Source: JAYVSZ01 sp043774925 (lineage in GTDB: Bacteria > Pseudomonadota > Gammaproteobacteria > Burkholderiales > Methylophilaceae). Taken from it: DNA of 46,942 nucleotides. Below are positions 7,481 through 16,674 of the stretch, piece by piece. The translations under genes and the position numbers were made by a program. The DNA is taken from the NCBI GenBank assembly GCA_043774925.1, contig JAYVSZ010000050.1, positions 1 through 46,942 on the forward strand. Reading direction: 5' to 3'. The notes beneath the pieces are model-generated. The model was not told the DNA's origin. It did no database searches and saw only the letters and a list, made by a program, of their open reading frames with translations. The stretch's first letter is position 1. The number at the start of each line of letters is the position of its first letter.

Positions 7481-9049
7481 ATGAAATTTACACCAATCAA
7501 AAAACATGCTTCATTTGCACTGGCCTTAGCGCTAAGCCTTATTTTAAGCGCCTGCGGCACCAACCCCGTCACCAAGAAAAAAGAATTTCAGTTTGTCTCA
7601 GAAAAACAAGAAGTTTCAATCGGACAACAAAACTACTCGCCTGCGCGCCAATCGCAAGGCGGCGACTATATCATCGACCAAGATTTAACCGCTTATGTGC
7701 AAGGTGTAGGTAAAAAACTCGCCGCTGCCTCTGACCGTCCAGAACTGCCTTACGAATTTGTGGTGCTTAACGATTCTGTGCCCAATGCTTGGGCGATGCC
7801 AGGCGGCAAAATCGCGTTTAATCGCGGCTTGTTGTACGAGCTAAATAGCGAGGCTGAGCTTGCCGCCGTGCTTGGGCACGAGATTGTGCATGCCGCCGCT
7901 CGCCACGGCGCCAAAAGCATGGAGCGCGGCATCTTTATGCAAGCGGGCATGATTGCTGTGGGCATTGCCGCACAAAACAAAAATTATGGCAACTTATTAG
8001 TGGGCGCCTCGCAAGTAGGCGCGCAAATGGCCACCATGAAATATGGTCGCGATGCGGAAAGTGAAGCCGACCATTACGGTATGGGTTACATGAAAAAAGC
8101 GGGTTACGACCCAACCGCGGGCGTGACGCTGCAAGAAACCTTTGTTCGCCTGAGCGCTGGCAAACAAAGCAACTTTATTGAAGGCTTATTTGCCTCGCAC
8201 CCGCCCTCACCCGAGCGCGTCGCTGCCAATAAAGTGACGCTGGCGCAATTGGGCGCAGGTGGCGAAATGGGTGCTACTGTTTACACACAAAAAGTCGCGC
8301 ACTTAAAAGCCACGCAACCCGCCTACAAAGCCTATGACGAAGGCGTGAAAGCGCTGGGCAAAGGCGATACCGCAACCGCCACCAAAAAAGCGCAAGAAGC
8401 CATTAAGCTAGAACCAAAAGAGGCGCGCTTTCAAGAGCTTTTGGGCGATGTGGCGATGGCGCAGAAAAAACCTAACGACGCGATTGGCCTATACGCAAAA
8501 GCCATTCAATTACAGCCTGATTATTTTAAACCACACGTGCAAACTGGCATTGCACTATACAACTTAGGCCGTAAAACCGAAGCCGAGCCTTATCTTAAAA
8601 AAGCTAACTCACTTTTGCCAACCGCGCCCGCCGCCTTATATTTAGGTGAAATTGCGGAAGAACGCGGCGATATGGATGGCGCGTTGCAAAACTACCAAAT
8701 GGCCGCTGGCTCCGATTCAGACATCGGCAAAGAAGCCAACAGTCGCGGCGTTCGGCTCGATTTACCGCGCAACCCCGCTAAATATATCGAATCTGGCCCA
8801 GTGGCAGATGCCAGCGGCAATTTATTCGCCGTGGTGCAAAACGACACCAACTTAGCCGTTGGGCGCGTGCAAGTGCGTGTGATTAAATATGACGCACAAA
8901 CAGGCCGCGCAGTTGGCCAACAGCAGATGATTATTAACGGCGTACAACCTGGCAAACGCAACCAAGTGGCGATTGGCGAGCAAATCAAAACGCCACAAGA
9001 AGCGCAGCTGTATAAAGTGGTGGTAGAAGCGGCGGAGTTGGCGAGGTAA
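7481..9049 (+). CDS. M48 family periplasmic metalloprotease lipoprotein with TPR repeats (BepA/YfgC-like)
   Basis: The 522-residue protein begins with a lipoprotein signal (LILSAC, Cys25). The M48 domain carries the zinc motif HEIVH (His133 and His137) and the third ligand Glu195 in AESEAD, then the SHPPSPERV segment typical of BepA/LoiP relatives. From about residue 280 there are TPR-like repeats (AYDEGVKALGKGDTATA, AIQLQPDYFKPH). BepA-type proteases survey outer-membrane protein and LptD assembly, so a role in envelope quality control is likely. A good RBS (TTAGGAG) precedes the ATG. The last 90 residues after the TPRs look like a small beta domain of unknown role. Confidence 0.9.
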   Translation: MKFTPIKKHASFALALALSLILSACGTNPVTKKKEFQFVSEKQEVSIGQQNYSPARQSQGGDYIIDQDLTAYVQGVGKKLAAASDRPELPYEFVVLNDSVPNAWAMPGGKIAFNRGLLYELNSEAELAAVLGHEIVHAAARHGAKSMERGIFMQAGMIAVGIAAQNKNYGNLLVGASQVGAQMATMKYGRDAESEADHYGMGYMKKAGYDPTAGVTLQETFVRLSAGKQSNFIEGLFASHPPSPERVAANKVTLAQLGAGGEMGATVYTQKVAHLKATQPAYKAYDEGVKALGKGDTATATKKAQEAIKLEPKEARFQELLGDVAMAQKKPNDAIGLYAKAIQLQPDYFKPHVQTGIALYNLGRKTEAEPYLKKANSLLPTAPAALYLGEIAEERGDMDGALQNYQMAAGSDSDIGKEANSRGVRLDLPRNPAKYIESGPVADASGNLFAVVQNDTNLAVGRVQVRVIKYDAQTGRAVGQQQMIINGVQPGKRNQVAIGEQIKTPQEAQLYKVVVEAAELAR

Positions 9050-9090
9050 GAGTTTTAATTTTAAGCTCTACATTTGATGAGTAAAATGTG

Positions 9091-9747
9091 ATGCGGCCTT
9101 CCCCATTCGATACCGACATACTTAAGGACCTTCGTGAGCACACTCGCACATTTATAAAGCTGGATTTAGGGTATCTGGCTGCTGCTGGCACGCTTATTAC
9201 AGCACTGAAGATTGGCCTTGGAGAAACGCTTGGAACCATTGCACATTATCCAGAGTTTGCAAATTTCTTTATTTTTATATGCGTGATTGACGTTGCTATC
9301 TATCTACTTGTTTTTAATGACTGGCTTTCTGCTAGCTCCGACGTTGGCATTCGTCAATCATCGAAAATCATCCAATGGCTTCTTAATATACAACCACTCC
9401 TGCACTTATTTTTCATATGCAGCCTGATTCTCGCGCCCGTCTATATTACAATAGGTGGGCAACAGGAATTTTCAAGATTTGAAGGAATTGCTTTATTTCA
9501 AGAAAACGTTGAATCATACATATCCAATAAGGGCATTCCACCAAAATCCCTTGAAGAACTTACACTAAACAATCCTCATATCAAACTGGCGCTTAAAAAA
9601 TTAAAGGGGGAAAGGATTCGATTCCACACAACAGCAGGAAAAAATTATCAGATTACATTTGCTGGACAAGACAATAAATTTGATACAGCTGATGACATGG
9701 ATATCACTCATGACTTACAAATTCGTGAAATCTTGGAGCAAGCGTAG
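9091..9747 (+). CDS. Membrane protein with a type II pseudopilin-like C-terminal segment
   Basis: I do not recognise this 218-residue protein as a named family. The N-terminal half has about three hydrophobic segments (roughly 28-45, 58-78 and 105-128). The C-terminal 80 residues resemble the globular part of GspG-type pseudopilins: a helix with FQENVESYISNKGIPPKSLEEL, then a beta section ending GQDNKFDTADDMDI, close to the calcium-binding loop of major pseudopilins. There is no prepilin peptidase signal, and no type II secretion gene nearby. Start taken at the ATG 9091; a GTG lies immediately before it. Codon use is more AT-rich than the neighbouring protease gene, which may mean separate ancestry. 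Confidence 0.7.
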   Translation: MRPSPFDTDILKDLREHTRTFIKLDLGYLAAAGTLITALKIGLGETLGTIAHYPEFANFFIFICVIDVAIYLLVFNDWLSASSDVGIRQSSKIIQWLLNIQPLLHLFFICSLILAPVYITIGGQQEFSRFEGIALFQENVESYISNKGIPPKSLEELTLNNPHIKLALKKLKGERIRFHTTAGKNYQITFAGQDNKFDTADDMDITHDLQIREILEQA

Positions 9748-9757
9748 GTTGGGCTGA

Positions 9758-9822
9758 AGCCCGTAGGGCGCAATAGCTTAGCGTATTGCGCTGCATGAGA
9801 GTGGCATAAACCCTTAAAAACC
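9758..9822 (+). repeat. 65-bp direct repeat, copy A (contains a palindrome)
   Basis: This matches 10314-10378 at 61 of 65 positions. It includes the near-palindrome GGGCGCAATAGCTTAGCGTA with its complement, then a tail ending ACCCTTAAAAACC. With copy B it brackets the cupredoxin gene. The GTAGGGCGCAATAGCG core resembles short dispersed palindromes seen in many proteobacteria. Confidence 0.85.
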
Positions 9823-9851
9823 TTCTGCGAAAATTTAACTACGGAGACACC

Positions 9852-10301
9852 ATGAAAAACCAATCATTACTTACAGGTTTTCAATCAGCCCTTGCATTAA
9901 CCTGTTTATTAAGCAGCTTGCAAGGTTGCGCGGGTGAGGCTTATAAAGCAGAGTCCACACAGAAAGCTGAAGCCTCACAGGCAGTAGGCAACGCGCAAAC
10001 CGTGTTTAAAGTAGTTGTAAAAGACGCGCCTGCTTATTTTATTAACGACCAACAAAATCCTGAATTAACCCTTAAACGCGGCATTACTTATACGTTTGAA
10101 TTAAAAGCCACAGGCCACCCATTTTGGATTAAAACGAAAAATTCAACGGGTAAAGCCAATGCTTATGCTGCTGGGGTGACGGGAAATGGCACAGAGCGCG
10201 GTACGCTGACGTTTGCTGTGCCAGCGGATGCGCCTGCGTTATTGTATTACAACTGCGAAGTACATGACATGATGAATGGCGCGATTCATATTACAGATTA
10301 A
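9852..10301 (+). CDS. Cupredoxin-like (plastocyanin-like) lipoprotein
   Basis: The 149-residue protein has a lipoprotein signal ending SLQGC (Cys26), a short linker and one cupredoxin fold. Likely type 1 copper ligands are His89 (GHPFWI) and Cys135, His138 and Met141 (CEVHDMMNG). The LTLKRGITYTFEL strand and the GVTGNGTERGTLTF segment fit a known family of small cupredoxin-domain proteins. It is probably tethered in the periplasm and carries or buffers electrons or copper. A partner enzyme is not encoded nearby. The gene stands alone between two copies of a 65-bp direct repeat, so it may have moved as a unit. Confidence 0.88.
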   Translation: MKNQSLLTGFQSALALTCLLSSLQGCAGEAYKAESTQKAEASQAVGNAQTVFKVVVKDAPAYFINDQQNPELTLKRGITYTFELKATGHPFWIKTKNSTGKANAYAAGVTGNGTERGTLTFAVPADAPALLYYNCEVHDMMNGAIHITD

Positions 10302-10313
10302 ATGTGCGAACGT

Positions 10314-10378
10314 AGCCCGTAGGGCGCAATAGCGTAGCGTATTGCGCCGCATGAGAGCGACATAAACCCTTAAAAACC
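10314..10378 (+). repeat. 65-bp direct repeat, copy B
   Basis: This differs from 9758-9822 at four positions. The left half is a palindrome around GCAATAGCGTAGCGTATTGC. It begins 13 bases after the cupredoxin stop codon. Confidence 0.85.
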
Positions 10379-10384
10379 ATCCTT

Positions 10385-10416
10385 CGGCGCAATACGCTAC
10401 GCTATTGACGCCCTAC
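10385..10416 (-). repeat. Inverted copy of the palindromic core
   Basis: CGGCGCAATACGCTACGCTA and its continuation to CCCTAC is the reverse complement of the core in the 65-bp repeats. It stops four bases short of the recN stop codon, so the pair of inverted cores (10318-10416) may form a long hairpin that ends both convergent transcripts. Confidence 0.7.
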
Positions 10417-10420
10417 AAAA

Positions 10421-12064
10421 TCAAAGCCCTAACATCTCTTTTGCGTGATTGCGCGTGGCATCTGTCACTACCAAACCGCCCGACATGCGTGCAATTTCCT
10501 CAATGCGTTGCGCTTCGCTCAAGCGTTGAATATGGCTTAAAGTTGTGCCATTGGCTTGCGTTTTGCTCACTTGCAAATGCTGCGCGGCTTGTGCGGCGAC
10601 TTGTGCAAGGTGTGTAATCACTAACACCTGACGATTTGAGCCAAGTTGCTTCAAAAGCTTACCAACCACTTCCGCCACGCCGCCGCCGATACCGACATCC
10701 ACTTCGTCAAAAATCATACACGGCACCAAATTTTGGCTTGCAGTCGTCACGTGCAAAGCCAAACTAATGCGCGAAAGCTCGCCGCCAGAAGCCACTTTAT
10801 TCAGTGGGCGCGGCGCTACCCCTGCGTGACCCGCAACTAAAAATTCAACTTGCTCCAAGCCGTTTGCAGATTTTTCGCAAGGTGTAAGCAATGCCTCGAA
10901 ACGCCCGCCGCTTAAGGATAAACGCTGCATTTCTGCGCTGATTTTCTCACTTAAAGCTTTTGCGGCACTGCCCCGCGAGGCGCTTAGATATTGGGCGGTA
11001 GCCTGATAGTTTTTAAGCGCTTCGGCTTCCTGCTTGGCCAAGGCGCCATCCGTTGCAAAGCCCTCTAGTTCGGCCATGCGCGCTTGGTCTTTGGCTAATA
11101 AATCATTCAGCTCTTCTGGCTTTACACGATATTTTCTGCCCGCGCCGTGAATCGCTTGAATGCGGCTTTCCACTTCATTTAATCTTGCAGGATCTAGCTC
11201 AGTCGTTTGCAAATAGCGGTTAAGCGCGCGCACCGCTTCTTGTAGCTGAATCGCCGCAGAATCCACAATTTCTGCGGTTTCGGCAAGTTGCGGGTCAAAT
11301 TCCACCAGCTCCACCAACTTATGCTGCGCTTGCGCGAGCAAACTCAAACTATTCACTTCACCATCCGCAATCAAGCTCACCGCCATTTCGCCACCTGCCA
11401 GCAAAGCCGCGCCGTTGCTCAAGCGGCTGTGTTCCACTTGCAATTCTTGCCATTCATCTGCAGCAAAATTAAGTTGATTCAGCTCGCGCACCTTGTCGCG
11501 CAAATCTGCCAGTTCATCTGCAAAAGCCGCAGCATTTTTTTCGATTTCCAAACGTTGTTTGTTTAATTGTGTCCAAGTTTTATAATGCGCGGCGACTTGT
11601 TTGGCAAGCTCCGAACTTGTGCCAAATGCATCTAAAATTTGGCGTTGCGTATTGACGTTGAGCAAGGAGTGATGCGCGTTTTGGCTGTAAATATCCACCA
11701 AAAATTCGCCCAACTCTTTGAGTTGACCAATGGTGACGGCAACGCCATTAATAAAGCCGCGACTGCGTCCATCTGCATAAATAACACGCCTGAGCACAAG
11801 CTCTGGTGCGGCTTCCAGCTCATTCCCCTCAAGCCAATTATTTGCATATTCGCTGCTTAAAAACGTTGCGCTAATGTCGGCTTTTTCTGCGCCCACACGC
11901 ACCACTTCGCCCTCGTTACGCGCGCCGAGTGCGAGCGAAAGTGCATCAATTAAAATAGATTTTCCCGCGCCGGTTTCACCGGTGAGCGTGGTAAAACCGC
12001 GCTCAAATTCTAAATCGAGCGCTTCGACAATAATGAAATTGCGGATGGAAAGGGCTTGTAGCAC
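10421..12064 (-). CDS. recN: DNA repair protein RecN
   Basis: RecN is an SMC-like ATPase that acts on DNA double-strand breaks. The N-terminus MLQALSIRNFIIVEALDLEF fits the family when the GTG start at 12064 is used. Walker A is GETGAGKS, the coiled-coil middle spans roughly 150-360, and the C-terminal ABC signature and Walker B are in VASGGELSRISLALH and CMIFDEVDVGIGG. At 547 residues it is full length. It starts six bases after the nadK stop, forming a nadK-recN operon. Confidence 0.96.
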   Translation of the reverse strand: MLQALSIRNFIIVEALDLEFERGFTTLTGETGAGKSILIDALSLALGARNEGEVVRVGAEKADISATFLSSEYANNWLEGNELEAAPELVLRRVIYADGRSRGFINGVAVTIGQLKELGEFLVDIYSQNAHHSLLNVNTQRQILDAFGTSSELAKQVAAHYKTWTQLNKQRLEIEKNAAAFADELADLRDKVRELNQLNFAADEWQELQVEHSRLSNGAALLAGGEMAVSLIADGEVNSLSLLAQAQHKLVELVEFDPQLAETAEIVDSAAIQLQEAVRALNRYLQTTELDPARLNEVESRIQAIHGAGRKYRVKPEELNDLLAKDQARMAELEGFATDGALAKQEAEALKNYQATAQYLSASRGSAAKALSEKISAEMQRLSLSGGRFEALLTPCEKSANGLEQVEFLVAGHAGVAPRPLNKVASGGELSRISLALHVTTASQNLVPCMIFDEVDVGIGGGVAEVVGKLLKQLGSNRQVLVITHLAQVAAQAAQHLQVSKTQANGTTLSHIQRLSEAQRIEEIARMSGGLVVTDATRNHAKEMLGL

Positions 12065-12070
12065 AGTGGG

Positions 12071-12940
12071 TTAACCCCAATTCAACTTGTTGCGCAACAT
12101 CTCAAAATAACAGTATTCCGAAGGATGCAGCAAGGTCACGTTTTCGCGCGCGCGTTTAATCATCACGCGGTCGCCCTCTTCCAGCGCGAGCTGAAACTGG
12201 CCGTCGTAGCTAATTTGCGCATCATCCACTTGCACCAAGGTAATCTCAATTTTTGAGTTGCTGTTGACCGCAATTGGCCGATTGCTAAGCGTGTGCGGGT
12301 TAATTGGCACGATGGCAATGGCATCTAAATTGGGATGTAAAATCGGCCCGCCAGCAGAAAGCGCGTAAGCAGTAGTGCCCGTCGGCGTGCTTAAAATAAG
12401 GCCATCTGCGCGTTGTTTATGCACAAATTTTCCGTCAATTTTAACTTCCAGCTCTATTAAACGTAAGCCGCTTTTTACCACCACATCATTCATGGCAAAG
12501 CTTTGATGCAAAACTTCTCCACCACGATTCACGCTGGCGCTAAGTAACATGCGCGATTCGATATGATAATGCCCAGCCAAAATACCATCTATCGCCTGCA
12601 ACATTTCCTCTGCGCGCAAATCGGTGAGAAAGCCAAAGCGCCCGCGATTAATGCCCACCAGCGGCACGCGATGATTTTTGAGCGCGCGCGCCACGCCAAG
12701 CATGGTGCCATCGCCGCCCATGACAATCACTAAATCAGCTTTTTCGCCAATTTTTTCTAGCAAACACCGATTAAAGCCAGTTAATTCGGCGTGTTGCGCG
12801 GTGTTTTCTTCTAACCAAACCTCAATATTTTTTGCTTGTAAATGTCGCGCCAAATCCGCCAAATCGTTTTGCATCAGCTGCAAAGCGGATTTCTGCATGT
12901 ATTTGCCCACAATTGCGATGGATTTAAAAGTTTTTTGCAT
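12071..12940 (-). CDS. nadK: NAD kinase
   Basis: NadK phosphorylates NAD to NADP. The catalytic GGDGTMLGVAR motif and INRGRFGFLTDL follow the N-terminal Rossmann-like part, and the family signature DGLILSTPTGTTAYALSAGG and IVPINPHTLSNRPI are intact. I take the ATG at 12940 (MQKTFKSIAIVGKY), giving 289 residues as usual for the family; an upstream start at 12979 would add an unrelated sequence and crowd the divergent hrcA promoter. It is followed closely by recN and faces hrcA, a common betaproteobacterial grouping. Confidence 0.96.
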   Translation of the reverse strand: MQKTFKSIAIVGKYMQKSALQLMQNDLADLARHLQAKNIEVWLEENTAQHAELTGFNRCLLEKIGEKADLVIVMGGDGTMLGVARALKNHRVPLVGINRGRFGFLTDLRAEEMLQAIDGILAGHYHIESRMLLSASVNRGGEVLHQSFAMNDVVVKSGLRLIELEVKIDGKFVHKQRADGLILSTPTGTTAYALSAGGPILHPNLDAIAIVPINPHTLSNRPIAVNSNSKIEITLVQVDDAQISYDGQFQLALEEGDRVMIKRARENVTLLHPSEYCYFEMLRNKLNWG

Positions 12941-13038
12941 GTGCGAATTAAAACACATTAGGGGTGGTCTGAGAAGCAATTGCCACTGTTACATTGGCTG
13001 TAATTCGGGCAAAATACGTCTTGGCATTTTAAATCGTG

Positions 13039-14067
13039 ATGGCTTTGGATAAACGCGCACAAATTCTGCTTAAAACCTTGATTGAACATTACATTTGTGA
13101 TGGGCAACCGATCGGCTCGCGAACGCTTTTGCAGCATTCTGGGCTAGATTTAAGCCCAGCGACCATTCGCAATGTGATGAGCGATTTGGAAAACTTAGGG
13201 TTTGTCGCCAGTCCGCATACCTCGGCTGGGCGCGTGCCCACGCAGCGTGGCTATCGTTTATTTGTCGATACTTTATTAAGTGTAAAACCATTAAATTCAC
13301 AACAAATTCAACAGCTTAAAAGTGAACTCAGCTCGCCAGATCCGCAACAACTCATTAACTCTGCTGCAGATATACTGTCGAATCTTACACAATTTGCGGG
13401 CGTTGTGCTGATTCCCAAGCGCAAAACACTGGCGTTTAAGCATTTAGAATTTATGCCGCTTTCTGACAAGCGCATTTTGGTGATTATCGTCACCAGCGAT
13501 GGCAACGTGCAAAACCGCATTATTATGGCCGAGAAGCCTTATTCCGCCAGCGAACTGACGCAAGCCAGCAATTATTTTAATGCAAATTTTGTTGGACAAA
13601 CGTTTGATGAAGTACAGCAAAGGCTGCATAGCGAACTAAAACAAATGCAAACTGACATGAATAAGCTGATGAGCGCTGCCCTAGAAGCCAATATCCATGC
13701 GGGTGCTGGCGCAGGTCATAACGATGGCGTGGTGATTGCGGGTGAGCGAAAATTATTGCATGTGAATGAACTCTCTACCAATGTAGAAAGTTTGCGTAAA
13801 CTATTTGATGTGTTTGAGCGCCGCGCCTCGCTGATGCAGCTTTTAGATAACAGCCAAAGCGCAGCAGGTGTACAGATTTTTATTGGCGGCGAAAGCGGCT
13901 ACAGCGCGCTAGATGAGTGTAGCATGGTGACTTCACCGTACGAGGTCGATGGCGCCGTTGTTGGCACTTTAGGCGTGATTGGGCCGACTAGAATGGCCTA
14001 CGAGCGCGTCATTCCGATTGTGGACATTACCGCAAAACTTTTATCCAACGCACTTTCTAACAATTAA
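13039..14067 (+). CDS. hrcA: Heat-inducible transcription repressor HrcA
   Basis: HrcA represses chaperone operons by binding the CIRCE operator. The N-terminal winged helix contains LDKRAQILLKTLIEHYICDGQPIGSRTL and ATIRNVMSDLENLG; the C-terminal GAF-like part ends with GPTRMAYERVIPIVD. It is 342 residues from the ATG at 13039 (a GTG lies just before). The gene is far from grpE-dnaKJ and no CIRCE sequence is seen before those genes, so its targets probably lie elsewhere, for example groESL. hemH follows 12 bases after its stop. Confidence 0.95.
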   Translation: MALDKRAQILLKTLIEHYICDGQPIGSRTLLQHSGLDLSPATIRNVMSDLENLGFVASPHTSAGRVPTQRGYRLFVDTLLSVKPLNSQQIQQLKSELSSPDPQQLINSAADILSNLTQFAGVVLIPKRKTLAFKHLEFMPLSDKRILVIIVTSDGNVQNRIIMAEKPYSASELTQASNYFNANFVGQTFDEVQQRLHSELKQMQTDMNKLMSAALEANIHAGAGAGHNDGVVIAGERKLLHVNELSTNVESLRKLFDVFERRASLMQLLDNSQSAAGVQIFIGGESGYSALDECSMVTSPYEVDGAVVGTLGVIGPTRMAYERVIPIVDITAKLLSNALSNN

Positions 14068-14079
14068 AAAAGAATTAAT

Positions 14080-15201
14080 ATGGCTTATTACAACGCAGAA
14101 CCCGATTACCAACACGGCGACCAACTTAAAGTAGGTATTTTACTTGCCAACTTGGGCACGCCAGATGCCGCCACCGCCAAAGCATTGCGCCCCTATTTAG
14201 GTCAGTTTTTAATGGACCGCCGTGTAGTAGAAATTCCGCGCTTTATTTGGTGTTGGATTTTACATTGTATTATTTTGGTGGTACGCCCAAAAAAATCCGC
14301 CGAAAAATACGCGCAAGTATGGCTGCCAGAAGGCTCGCCACTATTAGTGCACAGCCAAAAACAAACGCAATTGTTACGCGGATTTTTAGCGCAAAAAATC
14401 AAATCACCATTTGTAGTAGAACTGGGCATGAGCTACGGCAACCCGAGCATGAAAAGCGCGCTGGACAACCTAAAAGCCCAACATTGCGACAAAATCCTCG
14501 TTTTTCCGCTGTTTCCGCAATACGCCGCCAGCAGTACCGCCGCGGTTTATGATGCGGCATGGAAAGTGCTGCTAAAAATGCGTAATGTGCCCGCCATCCG
14601 CACTGTACGCCATTATCACGACCACCCTGCCTATATCAAAGCGCTTGCCGCCAGTGTAAATGATTACTGGATGAAGAGCGGGCGGCCTGATTTTGAAAAA
14701 GGTGAGAAGTTAGTCATGAGCTTTCACGGCGTGCCGCGTTTTCATTTGGATAAAGGCGACCCTTACCACTGCGAATGCCATAAAACCGCGCGCCTGCTGG
14801 CGGAGGCGCTAGGGTTAAGTAAAGATAAATATCAAGTGGCATTTCAATCGCGTTTTGGCAAGCAAGAATGGCTTAAGCCTTATCTGGCAAGCACCTTAGA
14901 GGCTTTAGGCAAAGCAAAAACCAAGCGCGTGGATGTGATTTGCCCCGGTTTTAGTAGCGATTGCTTAGAAACTTTAGAAGAAATCGCCATGGAAGGTAAA
15001 CACATCTTTCAAAGTAATGGTGGAGGCGACTATAATTACATTCCCGCGCTTAACGAAAATGATGTTTGGATTCATGCCATGACGGAAATTGCGCTGGAAA
15101 ATTTGCAGGGCTGGGTTTCAGGGGAATGGAACGCAGAAGCCGCTAAAAAAATATCGGAAGAGACAAAAGCTCTGGCCACAACACTTGCTAATAAAAATTA
15201 A
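14080..15201 (+). CDS. hemH: Ferrochelatase
   Basis: HemH inserts iron into protoporphyrin IX, the last step of heme synthesis. Motifs include VGILLANLGTPDA near the N-terminus, the catalytic His in MSFHGVP and the C-terminal CPGFSSDCLETLEEI with its acidic residues. The length of 373 is normal. It sits 12 bases after hrcA and its stop codon directly abuts the ATG of an efflux outer-membrane gene. Confidence 0.97.
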   Translation: MAYYNAEPDYQHGDQLKVGILLANLGTPDAATAKALRPYLGQFLMDRRVVEIPRFIWCWILHCIILVVRPKKSAEKYAQVWLPEGSPLLVHSQKQTQLLRGFLAQKIKSPFVVELGMSYGNPSMKSALDNLKAQHCDKILVFPLFPQYAASSTAAVYDAAWKVLLKMRNVPAIRTVRHYHDHPAYIKALAASVNDYWMKSGRPDFEKGEKLVMSFHGVPRFHLDKGDPYHCECHKTARLLAEALGLSKDKYQVAFQSRFGKQEWLKPYLASTLEALGKAKTKRVDVICPGFSSDCLETLEEIAMEGKHIFQSNGGGDYNYIPALNENDVWIHAMTEIALENLQGWVSGEWNAEAAKKISEETKALATTLANKN

Positions 15202-16674
15202 ATGCGCGCTACTCAAAAAAACTTTCGTTTTTGCTCAATTGTTGCGGTCAGCTTGCTGTTGCCTGCTTGCGCCTATTTAGATAAGCATAACGCGAAGTAC
15301 AGCCCACAACAGACTATTGGCGGCACTAAAATCGCCGCTGGCTGGCAAGCCACGTTGCCGCACGAGGGTCAAATCTCCAATCTACAACAATTTTGGGAGC
15401 AACTCCACGACCCACTACTGCTTGACTTAATTACCGCCTCGCAAGAAGTTTCGCCTAATATGGCATCTGCCAAAAGCCATATTTTTGAAGCTAAAGTCAA
15501 TGCCGTACGCGCTAACGCTATACGCCTGCCAACCATTACTGGCGGCCTCACTTGGTCGCGCACCTTGCAAAAATCTGGCACATCGCCAGGATTTGGCGGC
15601 GGCGCATTTAATACCACGCGCGTGGGCTTGGATGCTTCGTGGGAGCCTGACATTTTTGGTACAAATGTCATTTTATTAGATGCCGCAAATATGCAGGAAA
15701 AAGCCAGCAAAGCCAGTTGGCACGAAGCACGCGTCTCGGTCGCGGCAGAAGTCGCCAATGCTTACTTTAGCCAACGTTTTTGCCAACTCGAAACCGACGT
15801 ACAACAAGCAGACGTGAACTCACGCGCAGAAACAGCGCGACTTACCAAAATCTCATCAGACGCAGGTTTTTCTAGTCCATATTCCAGCAGCCTTGCCAAT
15901 GCGGGCTTAGCCGACGCCAAACAGCAACTGACCGCACAGCAAGCGCAATGTGATCTTGGCATTAAAGCCTTAGTCGCGCTGACGCAAATGGACGAATCAA
16001 CACTGCGTGAAAAGTTGACGAGTTCGCCATTTGAGTTGGCAAAAGTACAGCCTGCGGATTTGTTTTCAATTGCTGCGCTGCCCGCAGAAGTGATTAAACA
16101 AAGACCCGATATCTATAATGCTGAAGCCGCGCTGATAAGCGCCGCCGCCAATATTCGCGATGCGCAAACTGCGCTGTTGCCAAAAGTGCAAATTGACGGC
16201 TCGCTAGGCTACACGCACATCTCAGGCAGTCGCTTGTTTAGCAACAGCGGCACAGCGTTTCCCATTGGGCCAATTTCTATCGTCTTGCCGATTTTTGACG
16301 GCGGCGTGATTCGCGCCAATATCAAAACCAGCAAAGTGCATTACGAAGAAGCTGCCGCCAATTACCGCAGCAAAGTGCAATACGCGGTGAAAGAAGTGGA
16401 AGACGCGCTGGTGAACTTGCATAGCTCCGCCAGCCGCCAAGTGGATTTAAAAGACGCAATTACTGGCTACAAAGAAGCACTGAGCGCAACCGAAGTCAAA
16501 GTAAAAGCGGGTTTTGCTAATTTAATTGAGTTGGAAGAGATTCGCCGCAGTACGCTTTTGGCTGAAACCACACAATTAGACGTGAGCAAAGCGCGTGTTC
16601 TGGCTTGGGTGGCGCTTTACCGCGCGCTTGGCGGCGGTTGGACAGTGGCACAAACTGAACAGGAAATTCAATGA
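15202..16674 (+). CDS. RND efflux outer-membrane lipoprotein (NodT/OprM family)
   Basis: This 490-residue TolC-like channel protein has a lipoprotein signal ending LPAC (Cys23), then two OEP domains typical of the NodT family (for example ASWEPDIFG, VIKQRPDIYNAEAALISAAANI, and PIGPISIVLPIFDGG). It would form the exit duct through the outer membrane for the pump encoded by the next two genes. Its ATG directly follows the hemH TAA, and its stop overlaps the next ATG (ATGA), so the three efflux genes are translationally coupled. Confidence 0.94.
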   Translation: MRATQKNFRFCSIVAVSLLLPACAYLDKHNAKYSPQQTIGGTKIAAGWQATLPHEGQISNLQQFWEQLHDPLLLDLITASQEVSPNMASAKSHIFEAKVNAVRANAIRLPTITGGLTWSRTLQKSGTSPGFGGGAFNTTRVGLDASWEPDIFGTNVILLDAANMQEKASKASWHEARVSVAAEVANAYFSQRFCQLETDVQQADVNSRAETARLTKISSDAGFSSPYSSSLANAGLADAKQQLTAQQAQCDLGIKALVALTQMDESTLREKLTSSPFELAKVQPADLFSIAALPAEVIKQRPDIYNAEAALISAAANIRDAQTALLPKVQIDGSLGYTHISGSRLFSNSGTAFPIGPISIVLPIFDGGVIRANIKTSKVHYEEAAANYRSKVQYAVKEVEDALVNLHSSASRQVDLKDAITGYKEALSATEVKVKAGFANLIELEEIRRSTLLAETTQLDVSKARVLAWVALYRALGGGWTVAQTEQEIQ

